A model generated the notes under the pieces. That model was not told the DNA's origin. It did not search any database and saw only the letters and a list, made by a program, of their open reading frames with translations. The translations under genes were made by a program, and so were the position numbers. Positions 42,018 to 49,876 of a DNA stretch of 64,000 nucleotides are shown here, in pieces (the first letter of the stretch is position 1; every line of letters begins with the position of its first letter). Where the stretch lies: NCBI GenBank assembly GCA_002371495.1, contig DFIX01000019.1, forward strand, positions 28,886 through 92,885, in the 5' to 3' direction. The stretch is from Eggerthellaceae bacterium UBA3686 (GTDB lineage Bacteria; Actinomycetota; Coriobacteriia; Coriobacteriales; Eggerthellaceae).

Positions 42018-43343
42018 CTACGCTTCCGAGCTCACGCGGACGGTGCCGCGATGGTTGCGGTACGGAAGCTCGCGGCTGACGTCGGCCCCGAGCGAGCAGA
42101 GCTTGCCCACGTAGTTCTCGTAGCCGCGGTCGATGTGGCCGATCTTGTGGATGCGCGTCTCGCCCTCGGCCACGATGCCCGCCAGCACGAGCGCGGCTCC
42201 TGCGCGCAAATCGGTCGAAGAGACCGGAGCGCCCTGCAGCTTGCGACCGCCGCGCACGATGGCGTGATGGTCCTCGATGACGATCTCGGCGCCCATGCGC
42301 GCAAGCTCGGCGGCAAACATGAAACGGTTCTCGAAGACGTTCTCGGTGATGACCGACGTGCCCTTGGCGCACGCCGCCAGCAACATGAACTGGGCCTGTA
42401 AATCGGTAGGGAACCCCGGATGCGGCAGGGTCTGTATCTCGACTGGGCGCAACGGCTCGGTGCGGCTGACCGTGACCGAATCGACCGACTCCTCGACGGT
42501 GCAGCCCATCTCGCGCAGCTTCTCGATGGCCATGCGCAGGTACTCGGGACTTATGCCCTTGACGGTCAGCGGACCGCCCGTCAGCGCCCCTCCCGCCAGG
42601 AAGGTCCCGGCCTCGATGCGGTCGCCCACCGTCGTGTGCTCGCAGGCATGCATCGACTCGAGCGGCACGCCCTTTATCGTGATGATCGACGAGCCTGCAT
42701 CGCTGATGCAGGCGCCCATCGCGTTGAGCATGTTGGCCAAATCGACGATCTCGGGCTCGCGGGCTGCGTTGGCCATGATCGTGGTTCCTTCGGCGACGAC
42801 GGCCGCCATCATCAGGTTCTCGGTGGCGCCAACGCTCGGGAAGTCGAGCACCACGTGCGCGCCTTTCAACCCGTTGGGCGCATCGGCCATGAGGTAGCCG
42901 TGATCGATCGAGAACTCGACACCCAGCGACTCGAGGCCGCGCAGGTGCATGTCGATCTTGCGCGCACCGATCTGGCATCCGCCTGGCATGGCCACGAAAG
43001 CGCGACCGAACCGCCCGATGAGCGGCCCGAGCACCGAGATGCTCGCGCGCATCTTCGACACCAGCTCGTAAGGCGTCTCGTACGAGTCGACCTCGGTCGT
43101 GTCGACGATCAGCGTATGGTCGTCGTAACCCTTCCCATCGCGCTGGACTTCGGCACCGAGCACTTCGAGCACCTCGCTCATGACTTCGATGTCCGAGATG
43201 ATAGGCACGTTGTGTATGACGCACCTGCCCCGCGCCAGAATCGCGGCGGCTATGAGCTTGAGCGCCGAGTTCTTGGCGCCCGCAACTTCAACCGTGCCCG
43301 ACAACGTGTTGTTGCCGCGCACGACGATTATTTCCTTGGCCAT
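42018..43343 (-). CDS. murA: UDP-N-acetylglucosamine 1-carboxyvinyltransferase
   Basis: 441 residues. Start NTLSGTVEVAGAKNSALKL, catalytic loop PGGCQIGARKIDMH with Cys123 (the fosfomycin-sensitive form, not the Asp form of mycobacteria), and the C-terminal RGGRKLQGAPVSSTDLRAGAALVLAG. First committed step of peptidoglycan synthesis, joining PEP to UDP-GlcNAc in the cytoplasm. GGGGGAG before the ATG. First gene of the envelope run. Confidence 0.97.
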   Translation of the reverse strand: MAKEIIVVRGNNTLSGTVEVAGAKNSALKLIAAAILARGRCVIHNVPIISDIEVMSEVLEVLGAEVQRDGKGYDDHTLIVDTTEVDSYETPYELVSKMRASISVLGPLIGRFGRAFVAMPGGCQIGARKIDMHLRGLESLGVEFSIDHGYLMADAPNGLKGAHVVLDFPSVGATENLMMAAVVAEGTTIMANAAREPEIVDLANMLNAMGACISDAGSSIITIKGVPLESMHACEHTTVGDRIEAGTFLAGGALTGGPLTVKGISPEYLRMAIEKLREMGCTVEESVDSVTVSRTEPLRPVEIQTLPHPGFPTDLQAQFMLLAACAKGTSVITENVFENRFMFAAELARMGAEIVIEDHHAIVRGGRKLQGAPVSSTDLRAGAALVLAGIVAEGETRIHKIGHIDRGYENYVGKLCSLGADVSRELPYRNHRGTVRVSSEA

Positions 43344-43514
43344 GCGGCTCCCCCATTTGTAATTGGAAAACGATATTCAAGTATACAAGCCTCAGGGCTC
43401 CAAGCACCCCACCTGCACGCGCTCTGCACGGTTTCTATCGAACTTCTGCAGCACACGCGTGACAGCGTTCGTAGCCCTGTCGCACAATATTGGCAAAAGC
43501 AACGGACACGTCCC

Positions 43515-43624
43515 GCGAATGCGCAGGTGGCGACGCGCCTTCGCTTGGCTTCGCTTAACTTTTGAATGTTTGAAAGCTTGTAGCTGCAGAATCGCTCAGG
43601 TCACGCCGCCACCTGCGCATTCGC
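43515..43624 (+). repeat. Palindromic element, family A copy 8 (plus orientation)
   Basis: Arms GCGAATGCGCAGGTGGCG and CGCCACCTGCGCATTCGC, preceded by GTCCC. The core has the usual CTTGGCTTCGCTTAAC but then GAATGTTTGAAAGCTTGTAGC, which matches family B copy 3 (GAATGTTTGAGATTTGTAGC), so it bridges both families. Confidence 0.88.
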
Positions 43625-43732
43625 TTGCGCCTCTTTCTGGCAGCAGGGTCTGCTGAGGCAATAAGCTCATTGCCCGCGCGAGAAACGGTAGCGCATTGCC
43701 GCAGCATTTGCTGAAGCCAGCAAGTAACGCGA

Positions 43733-43843
43733 GCGAACGGCCTGGTGGCAGCATGTGTGAGCGATTCTGCAGGCACTGTTCCTGAAAATTCGCATAGGTT
43801 TAGCCGAAGCCAAGCGAACACGTGCTGCCACCAGGCCGTTCGC
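43733..43843 (-). repeat. Palindromic element, family A copy 9 (minus orientation)
   Basis: A perfect 21-bp inverted repeat, left arm starting GCGAACGGCCTGGTGGCA, around TCTGCAGGCACTGTTCCTG and GGTTTAGCCGAAGCCAAGC. 108 bp from copy 8 in opposite orientation, followed by GGGAC. Confidence 0.88.
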
Positions 43844-43953
43844 GGGACGTGGCAAACACGTGCTGCCACCAGGCCGTTCGCGGGACGGCACATGCACATC
43901 CACCTGCGCATTCGCGGGACGTGGCAAACACGTGCTGCCACCAGGCCGTTCGC
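43844..43953 (-). repeat. Tandem array of solo family A arms
   Basis: Behind copy 9 the same right arm (TGCTGCCACCAGGCCGTTCG plus C) recurs at 43861-43881 and 43933-43953, and a copy-8-type arm (CACCTGCGCATTCGC) lies between at 43901-43915. Each is followed by GGGACG and a short GC-variable linker (TGGCAAACACG or GCACATGCACATC). Cores are absent. Together with copies 8 and 9 this fills the gap 43344-44006. Confidence 0.85.
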
Positions 43954-44006
43954 GGGACGGCACACAACAAGCTGTTGTTCTTGCGTAGAATGATCACACG
44001 GTCTAG

Positions 44007-44843
44007 TTAGCCGATCTCGCGGACGATTTCGGTGACGAGCTTGCAGAAATCGCCTTGGCGGCGCTGCGCAACCTCGAAGACCTCTTCATCGGAAGGCGAT
44101 GCCCCTTCGATGCCGCAGGCCATGTTCGAGCACAGCGATATGCCGAGCACCCGCATGCCCACGTGGCGTGCCGCGATGACCTCCTCGACCACGCTCATGG
44201 CAACCGTATCGGCACCCCACGCCTTGAAGGCGCGGATCTCGGCCGGCGTCTCGAAGCTCGGGCCGAGCAGACCCAGGTAAACGCCCATCTGAACCGGGAT
44301 ACGCTCGCGATTAGCCACTTTGGAGGCAATGGTGCGCAGCTCGGGGTCGTACGCGTCCTTCATGCTGAAGAATCTGAACGCGATTTCATCTGGTTCGGTA
44401 CCCTCGACCGGGTTGCGGCCCGTGAAATTAATGTGGTCGGTCATGATGCAGAAATCGCCGACGGAATACGATTCGTTTATGGCGCCAGCCGCATTGGTCG
44501 TGATGAGCGTGCACACGCCGATGCGGTGCATGAGCCAAATCGGAAAGGCAACCTCTTGGGCGGAGTTGCCCTCGTAGCCGTGCAGGCGGCCCTGCATGGC
44601 GATGACGCACGCGCCGGCAAGCTCGCCGCACACGAAGCGACCCACGTGGCTCGTCGCCGTCGAGCGCTTCATGTGGGGAACGTCGCCGAAGGGCACGTAC
44701 ACCGCATCCTGCACCTGTTCGGCCAAAGGGCCGAGGCCCGAGCCCAGGACGATGCCGATTTTCGGCTTGCGGCCCTGCAGTTTCGACTCCAGAACCTGCG
44801 CTGCTTCTTCCAACTGCTCTTTCAGGGTTTTATGTTCGTTCAT
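44007..44843 (-). CDS. punA: Purine nucleoside phosphorylase
   Basis: 278 residues, the trimeric PNP-I (PunA/PNPase) type. GIVLGSGLGPLAE phosphate loop, GRLHGYEG, TNAAGAINESYSVGDFCIMTDHIN, and PSFETPAEIRAFKAWGADTVAMSVVEEVIAARH with the base-recognising Glu. It cleaves inosine/guanosine with phosphate for purine salvage. AAAGGGC before the ATG. Confidence 0.94.
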   Translation of the reverse strand: MNEHKTLKEQLEEAAQVLESKLQGRKPKIGIVLGSGLGPLAEQVQDAVYVPFGDVPHMKRSTATSHVGRFVCGELAGACVIAMQGRLHGYEGNSAQEVAFPIWLMHRIGVCTLITTNAAGAINESYSVGDFCIMTDHINFTGRNPVEGTEPDEIAFRFFSMKDAYDPELRTIASKVANRERIPVQMGVYLGLLGPSFETPAEIRAFKAWGADTVAMSVVEEVIAARHVGMRVLGISLCSNMACGIEGASPSDEEVFEVAQRRQGDFCKLVTEIVREIG

Positions 44844-44894
44844 GGTGCCCTTTCGCCCTCGTTGTTACACGAAACATATAGTAGCGCATGTCAA

Positions 44895-45446
44895 CTACCA
44901 GATGCCACGCTTTGCGAAAGTCTCGTCTCCGCGCCAATGCACGAGCTGGCCTGTTGCCCGCGTGGCCACGAGGTCGAGGATGCGCTGGTTCGAAGAGCCG
45001 CGGAACCGCGCCGTGATGTCCTTCTGGGCTTCGACGTAGGGCCCATCGACCAGCACGTCGATGCAGGCGAGCATGCGCTCGGTGACCTCGGTGTGCCGCG
45101 GGCTTTGCGGATCGACGAGGTCCTCGTACGCATCGCCGGTGTAGGACCAGATGGTCTTATGCGGAAAACACGACTTGACCAGCTCGAGGAACTCGACCAG
45201 TGCGCGCTGGTTGCCTGGCTCGAACGGCTCGCCGCCCAGAAGCGTCAGCCCGTCGACGTAATCGGGTTCTAGGCTCTGAAGGATACGCTCGGCCACCTCG
45301 TCGGTAAACGGCTCACCATACGAGAAATCCCACGTTTCGGGCTGGAAGCATCCTTTGCAACGATGGGTGCATCCCGACACGAACAGCGTCGTGCGCACGC
45401 CTTCCCCATCAGCGATATCGCAATACTTGATGTTTCCGAAGTTCAT
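44895..45446 (-). CDS. nrdG: Anaerobic ribonucleotide reductase activating protein
   Basis: 183 residues. Radical SAM motif CTHRCKGC (Cys26, 30, 33) and TLLGGEPFE. It uses SAM and a 4Fe-4S cluster to place the glycyl radical on NrdD. GGGAG before the ATG. It follows nrdD on the same strand with 273 bp in between. Confidence 0.95.
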   Translation of the reverse strand: MNFGNIKYCDIADGEGVRTTLFVSGCTHRCKGCFQPETWDFSYGEPFTDEVAERILQSLEPDYVDGLTLLGGEPFEPGNQRALVEFLELVKSCFPHKTIWSYTGDAYEDLVDPQSPRHTEVTERMLACIDVLVDGPYVEAQKDITARFRGSSNQRILDLVATRATGQLVHWRGDETFAKRGIW

Positions 45447-45719
45447 ATCGTGGCTCCCAATAGCACCGGACGATTAAAGCCGCACAGGAAATTGCGCGGA
45501 AGAGACTTGCTTCACCTTACCTTGGCCCGGTCACGACCCGTCGCAACGTCCTAAAAGCCAATGCGAGCGTTGCAGTCAGCGAGGGCGCTTCTGGCGAGCG
45601 CAGTTGCCCCGCCTTTTCGGCGACGCGCACGCTGGTACACGAACCGAAAACAAGGGGCAAATGCACCGCCGGAATCGGCCGCAGCGTCGGCCTGTAGGCC
45701 GTTCGTAGAACGACCTACG
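45447..45719 (-). other. nrdD-nrdG spacer with hairpin
   Basis: No gene seen. GTAGGCCGTTC (45694-45704) and GAACGACCTAC (45708-45718) pair with one mismatch just after the nrdD stop; there is no T run. It may protect or attenuate the transcript between the two genes. Confidence 0.4.
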
Positions 45720-47942
45720 CTACAGATGCAGAACGCGGTCTTTGATCTCTTCGGTGCGGCCTTGGTTCCAGTACTGGGTACCGATGTAGCCGCAGGTACG
45801 GCGTGCGACGTTCATCGTATCTTGGTTGCGGTTGCCGCAGCTGGGGCATTCCCACACGAGCTTGCCGTCGTCCTCGACGATGGCGATCTCGCCGTCGAAG
45901 CCGCATTTCTGGCAGTAGTCCGACTTGGTGTTCAGCTCGGCGTACATGATGTTGTCGTAGATGAACTGCATGACGCGGATGACTGCCTGCAGGTTGTCCT
46001 GCATATCGGGCACCTCGACGTAGCTGATCGCGCCACCCGGCGAGAGCTTCTGGAACTCGGACTCGAACTTGAGCTTCTGGAAAGCGTCGATCTCTTCGGT
46101 GACGTGCACGTGGTAGCTGTTGGTGATGTAGCCCTTGTCGGTGATGCCCTTGATGATGCCGAAGCGGCGCTGCAGAGCCTTTGCGAACTTGTAGGTCGTC
46201 GACTCGAGCGGCGTGCCGTACAGCGAGTAGTCGATGTTTTCGGCAGCTTTCCATTCTGCGCACTTGTCGTTCATGTGTTGCATGACGGCCAGCGCGAACG
46301 GCGTGGCTTCTTTGTCGGTGTGGCTGTGGCCCGTCATGTACTTGACGCATTCGTACAGGCCAGCGTAGCCCAAGCTGATCGTGGAGTACCCGCCGTAGAG
46401 CAGCTTGTCGATGGTCTCGCCCTTGTTCAGGCGCGCGAGCGCACCATACTGCCAAAGGATCGGGGCCGCGTCCGAAAGCGTGCCGCGCAGGCGCTCGTGA
46501 CGGCAGCGCAGCGCGCGGTGGCAGAGCTCGAGGCGCTCGTCGAAGATCTCCCAGAACTTCTGCATGTCGCCGTAGCTCGAAAGCGCCACGTCAGGAAGGC
46601 TGATCGTAACGACGCCCTGGTTGAAGCGGCCGTAATACTTCGGCTTGCCCGGCTCGTAGTTGCCGGCGCGGGCGACGTTGTCATAGCCGTTGCCCGAGCG
46701 GTCGGGGGTCAGAAACGAACGGCAGCCCATGCAGGTGTAGGTATCGCCCTCGCCCACTTCTTCGCCCTTCGAGAGCTTGTACTCGCGCATTTTCTTCTCG
46801 GAGATATAGTCGGGCACCATGCGCTTGGCGGTGCATTTGGCCGCAAGCTTGGTCAGGTAGAAGTAGCGCGAGTCCTCGTGCACGTTGTCTTCCTCGAGCA
46901 CGTAGATGAGCTTGGGGAATGCCGGGGTGATCCAAACGCCGGCCTCGTTTTTCACGCCCTCGTAGCGCTGGCGCAGCATTTCCTCGATGATGAGGGCCAG
47001 ATCTTGCTTCTGCTGGTCGTCCTTGGCTTCGTTCAGGTACATGAACACCGTGATGAATGGCGCCTGGCCGTTGGTCGTCATGAGCGTGACCACCTGGTAC
47101 TGGATGGTCTGCACGCCGCGGCGGATCTCGTCGCGCACGCGCGCCTCGACAACCTCGTTGAGCTTGTCGGCCGAGGGCTCGAAACCAAACGCGTTCATCT
47201 CCTCGATGACGTTGCGTCGAATCTTCTGGCGGCTGATGTCGACAAACGGCGCCAGGTGCGTCAGGCTGATGGACTGTCCGCCGTACTGGCAACTGGCGAC
47301 CTGGGCGATGATCTGCGTGGCGATGTTGCAAGCGGTCGAGAAGCTGTGCGGCTTCTCGATCATCGTGCCCGAGATGACCGTGCCGTTCTGCAGCATGTCC
47401 TCGAGGTTGACCAAGTCGCAGTTGTGCATGTGCTGTGCAAAGTAGTCGGAATCGTGGAAATGTATGATGCCCTGCGTGTGCGCCTCGACGACGTCGGCCG
47501 GCAGCAGGTTGCGCATGGTCAGGTCCTTCGAGACCTCGCCGGCCATGTAGTCTCGCTGCACCGAGACGACGGTGGGGTTCTTGTTGGAGTTTTCTTGCTT
47601 GACTTCCTCGTTGTTCGACTCGATGAGGGCCAGAATCTGATCGTCGGTCGTGTTCTTGTGACGCTTCTGATTTTGCAGGTAGCGGTAGATGATGTACTTG
47701 CGAGCGACCTCGAAGCGGTCGAGGCGCATGATCTCGTCCTCGACCATATCTTGCACTTCCTCGACTGAGACGGTATGGCCCGCGCGCTCGCATTCGTCGG
47801 CGACATTGGCCGATGCGTACATGATCTGACGCTCGGTCAGGCGGTCGGCCTCGGCAACTTCGGCGTTGGCCTTGGCGATGGCCGACGAGATCTTATTTAT
47901 ATCGAAGGCTACTTCGCTGCCGTTGCGCTTGATAATCTTCAT
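45720..47942 (-). CDS. nrdD: Anaerobic (class III) ribonucleoside-triphosphate reductase
   Basis: 740 residues. N-terminal ATP-cone (about 1-90, MKIIKRNGSEVAFDINKI) for allosteric control, the ten-stranded barrel, a zinc site near the C-terminus (CQKCG and CPSCG) and the glycyl radical motif RRTCGYIG with Gly718. It reduces ribonucleotides to deoxyribonucleotides without oxygen, which marks an anaerobic lifestyle. GGGGGAG before the ATG; a likely NrdR box lies upstream. Confidence 0.97.
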   Translation of the reverse strand: MKIIKRNGSEVAFDINKISSAIAKANAEVAEADRLTERQIMYASANVADECERAGHTVSVEEVQDMVEDEIMRLDRFEVARKYIIYRYLQNQKRHKNTTDDQILALIESNNEEVKQENSNKNPTVVSVQRDYMAGEVSKDLTMRNLLPADVVEAHTQGIIHFHDSDYFAQHMHNCDLVNLEDMLQNGTVISGTMIEKPHSFSTACNIATQIIAQVASCQYGGQSISLTHLAPFVDISRQKIRRNVIEEMNAFGFEPSADKLNEVVEARVRDEIRRGVQTIQYQVVTLMTTNGQAPFITVFMYLNEAKDDQQKQDLALIIEEMLRQRYEGVKNEAGVWITPAFPKLIYVLEEDNVHEDSRYFYLTKLAAKCTAKRMVPDYISEKKMREYKLSKGEEVGEGDTYTCMGCRSFLTPDRSGNGYDNVARAGNYEPGKPKYYGRFNQGVVTISLPDVALSSYGDMQKFWEIFDERLELCHRALRCRHERLRGTLSDAAPILWQYGALARLNKGETIDKLLYGGYSTISLGYAGLYECVKYMTGHSHTDKEATPFALAVMQHMNDKCAEWKAAENIDYSLYGTPLESTTYKFAKALQRRFGIIKGITDKGYITNSYHVHVTEEIDAFQKLKFESEFQKLSPGGAISYVEVPDMQDNLQAVIRVMQFIYDNIMYAELNTKSDYCQKCGFDGEIAIVEDDGKLVWECPSCGNRNQDTMNVARRTCGYIGTQYWNQGRTEEIKDRVLHL

Positions 47943-48010
47943 GGCTCCCCCTGCTCCTTTTCTACGGCGATTAGCGATTTCGGTGTTCTTCGTTAGGGTT
48001 AGGGCCCGCA

Positions 48011-48030
48011 GGCTCGTGATTCAACGAGCC
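48011..48030. other. Small hairpin in the nrdD 5' region
   Basis: GGCTCGT and ACGAGCC pair perfectly over a 6-nt loop between the putative promoter and the nrdD start. Role unknown. Confidence 0.35.
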
Positions 48031-48069
48031 TTATGATACGACAACAATTCACGTTTTGATGTGAAATCT

Positions 48070-48085
48070 ATACAATATCTTGTAT
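48070..48085 (-). promoter_or_regulatory. Probable NrdR box upstream of nrdD
   Basis: ATACAATATCTTGTAT agrees at 13 of 16 positions with the NrdR consensus ACACWATATATWGTGT and is nearly palindromic. It lies 128 bp before the nrdD ATG. NrdR represses ribonucleotide reductase genes and usually binds two boxes; a convincing second one was not found. Confidence 0.55.
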
Positions 48086-48198
48086 GTAGTTTGCAATAAG
48101 TTACCTACTTCTTGTGTTTTTGCAGGTCATCCATATATTCGGCGAACGGGCCTGTTTGCATTAGAAGCTACCATGCGCACGGGCCTTCCACTCGCCCG

Positions 48199-48300
48199 CC
48201 CGGCTCAACGGCAGGGCGCTAGGCCTTCAGCTGCTCGCGTTTTAGAATGTTTGAGATTTGTAGCTGCGCAAGCGGCTACGCACCCTTCCGTTGAGCCGGG
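48199..48300 (+). repeat. Palindromic element, family B copy 3
   Basis: Perfect 13-bp arms CCCGGCTCAACGG and CCGTTGAGCCGGG around GCAGGGCGCTAGGCCTTCAG, CTCGCGTTTTAGAATGTTTGA and GCGCAAGCGGCTACGCACCC. Located between nrdD and trxB; the remaining bases of 47943-48545 carry their promoters. Confidence 0.8.
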
Positions 48301-48472
48301 CTACCCTGGATTGGCCAATAACCGTTAGACTGCAAGAAGGGCACGCATCCCTTAGGATCTTGCAATTCTCCTTTATGTTTGACGAAAGGGGATGGTCCTC
48401 TTTTTCGTCGTTTGCGTCGCTATCTGCAAAACTGCGAAGCGTACCTGCGCGGCGTTCTCGCAATCTTCTTTT

Positions 48473-48488
48473 AGATTGTGTACAATCT
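48473..48488 (+). promoter_or_regulatory. Palindromic operator overlapping the trxB -10 box
   Basis: AGATTGT-GT-ACAATCT is a perfect 7-bp inverted repeat; TACAAT inside it is a good -10 box 60 bp before the trxB ATG. A repressor bound here would block polymerase directly. No matching regulator in the window. Confidence 0.5.
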
Positions 48489-48545
48489 TTTCCAAAAGGA
48501 AGCAGTCGTGATTGCCGTCTGAACTGGCGGCTGATTGGAGCGAAC

Positions 48546-49475
48546 ATGGAAGAGAAGACGTACGACGTAATCATAATCGGCGCTGGTCCAGCGGGTCTGA
48601 CCGCCGGGCTCTACGCCGCCCGCGGTGGGCTGAGCGCTCTTGCCATCGAACGCATAACGCCTGGTGGGCAGCTAGCACAGACCGACAAGGTCGAAAACTA
48701 CCCCGGCTTTCCGCAGGGCGCCGAGGGTTGGCAGCTTGCTTACGACATGCAGATGCAGGCCGAGTCATTCGGCCTTGAAATCGCGACCGACGACATCGTA
48801 TCGGTCGATTTCACGGCAGAGCCCAAGAAGCTCGTCGCCGCTTCGGGCAACGTCTACTACGCGCGCAGCGTCGTCATCGCCTCTGGCGCGCGGCCGCGCA
48901 AGCTCGGCACACCCGGCGAGGGCGAGCTTGCCGGTAAGGGAGTTTCGTATTGCGCTACCTGTGACGGCAACTTCTTCCGCGGCAAGGACGTAGCGGTTGT
49001 CGGCGGCGGCAACACGGCGGCGGGCGATGCGATCTACCTCGCTCGCATCTGCAGCAAGGTCTATCTGGTGCATCGCCGCGACGAGCTGCGCGCCACAAAG
49101 GTCTACCACGACCGTCTCGCCGAAACCGGCAACGTCGAGTTCGTGTGGAACTCGGTTTCGCAGCGCATCGAGCCCAACGAGAACGGCACCGTCGGCGCGC
49201 TCGTCGTCACCGACAAGAACACGGGCGTTGAGCGCACGCTCGACTGCTCCGCCGTGTTCGTGGCCGTGGGCACCGAGCCAAACACCGATTTCCTGGCGGG
49301 TGCAGTCGAGCTCGACGAGGCGGGCTACGTCGTCTCGGACGAGTCGGGCCGCACGAGCGCTCCCGGCGTCTTCGCCGCCGGCGACGTGCGCACCAAGGCG
49401 CTGCGCCAGGTGGTCACGGCCGTCTCGGACGGCGCTCAAGCTGCCGAGAACGCGGCCGAATACTTGGCACTGTAA
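48546..49475 (+). CDS. trxB: Thioredoxin-disulfide reductase
   Basis: 309 residues from the ATG at 48546 (TTGGAG upstream); the open frame extends further upstream but that part is not protein-like. FAD motif GAGPAG (12-17), redox pair CATC (Cys136, Cys139), NADPH motif GGGNTA (153-158) and the C-terminal FAD motif GVFAAGDVR. It keeps thioredoxin reduced. No thioredoxin gene adjoins it. Confidence 0.96.
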   Translation: MEEKTYDVIIIGAGPAGLTAGLYAARGGLSALAIERITPGGQLAQTDKVENYPGFPQGAEGWQLAYDMQMQAESFGLEIATDDIVSVDFTAEPKKLVAASGNVYYARSVVIASGARPRKLGTPGEGELAGKGVSYCATCDGNFFRGKDVAVVGGGNTAAGDAIYLARICSKVYLVHRRDELRATKVYHDRLAETGNVEFVWNSVSQRIEPNENGTVGALVVTDKNTGVERTLDCSAVFVAVGTEPNTDFLAGAVELDEAGYVVSDESGRTSAPGVFAAGDVRTKALRQVVTAVSDGAQAAENAAEYLAL

Positions 49476-49511
49476 GAAGGCTCGGATTCCACTGCGGCAA
49501 AACATAGCTCA

Positions 49512-49562
49512 GCCCCACCACTGCGGGGGCAGCCTAAACTGCGTAAAGGGGTCTGACCCCTA
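49512..49562 (+). terminator. Two hairpins downstream of trxB
   Basis: GCCCC/GGGGC (49512-49530) and GGGGTC/GACCCC (49548-49560) follow the gene; no clean T run, only TATAT. The second matches the core of the hairpin at 34456-34493. Confidence 0.45.
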
Positions 49563-49577
49563 TATCCCTACGACGTA

Positions 49578-49757
49578 GCGAAAGCGCAGGTGGGGACGTG
49601 ACATCGGCGATTCTGCAGGGCCGAGCGCCCGGAAAACGAGCCGGTGGCTCGTTTTCAGCGAGGCCGGGCAAGCTTTAGCTTGCCCCCGTACATATTTAAG
49701 GAGCCGTCAAGGTTGATACGAAGCCAAGCCGATGCGCGTCCCCACCTGCGCTTTCGC
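49578..49757 (-). repeat. Palindromic element, family A copy 10, long form (minus orientation)
   Basis: Same arms as copy 7 with GGGGAC/GTCCCC in place of GGGGGC/GCCCCC, that is a compensated change. The 140-bp core with its two inner hairpins is almost identical to copy 7, 12 kb away. It fills most of 49476-49876. Confidence 0.88.
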
Positions 49758-49876
49758 GGACAATCGGCTCGACCGTGCAGGCTTGATACCAAATAAGGGA
49801 GACTCCCCCTTTTGCGCATTTTGAGCTGCCCCGGGAAGCGGCGCATGCCGCACCGCTGCTTTGTCGTCGTGAGCGG

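Noticed and set aside
43844..43953. Possible CRISPR-like array
   Set aside because: Only three repeats, one of a different type, linkers of 16-19 bp that are themselves related, and no cas genes; the repeats are arms of family A elements.
45561..47768. Long plus-strand open frame (735 codons) opposite nrdD
   Set aside because: Shadow of nrdD, whose catalytic motifs leave no doubt about the coding strand.
48041..48056. Second NrdR box next to the one at 48070
   Set aside because: Only about 8 of 16 consensus positions match and the spacing is not the usual whole number of turns.
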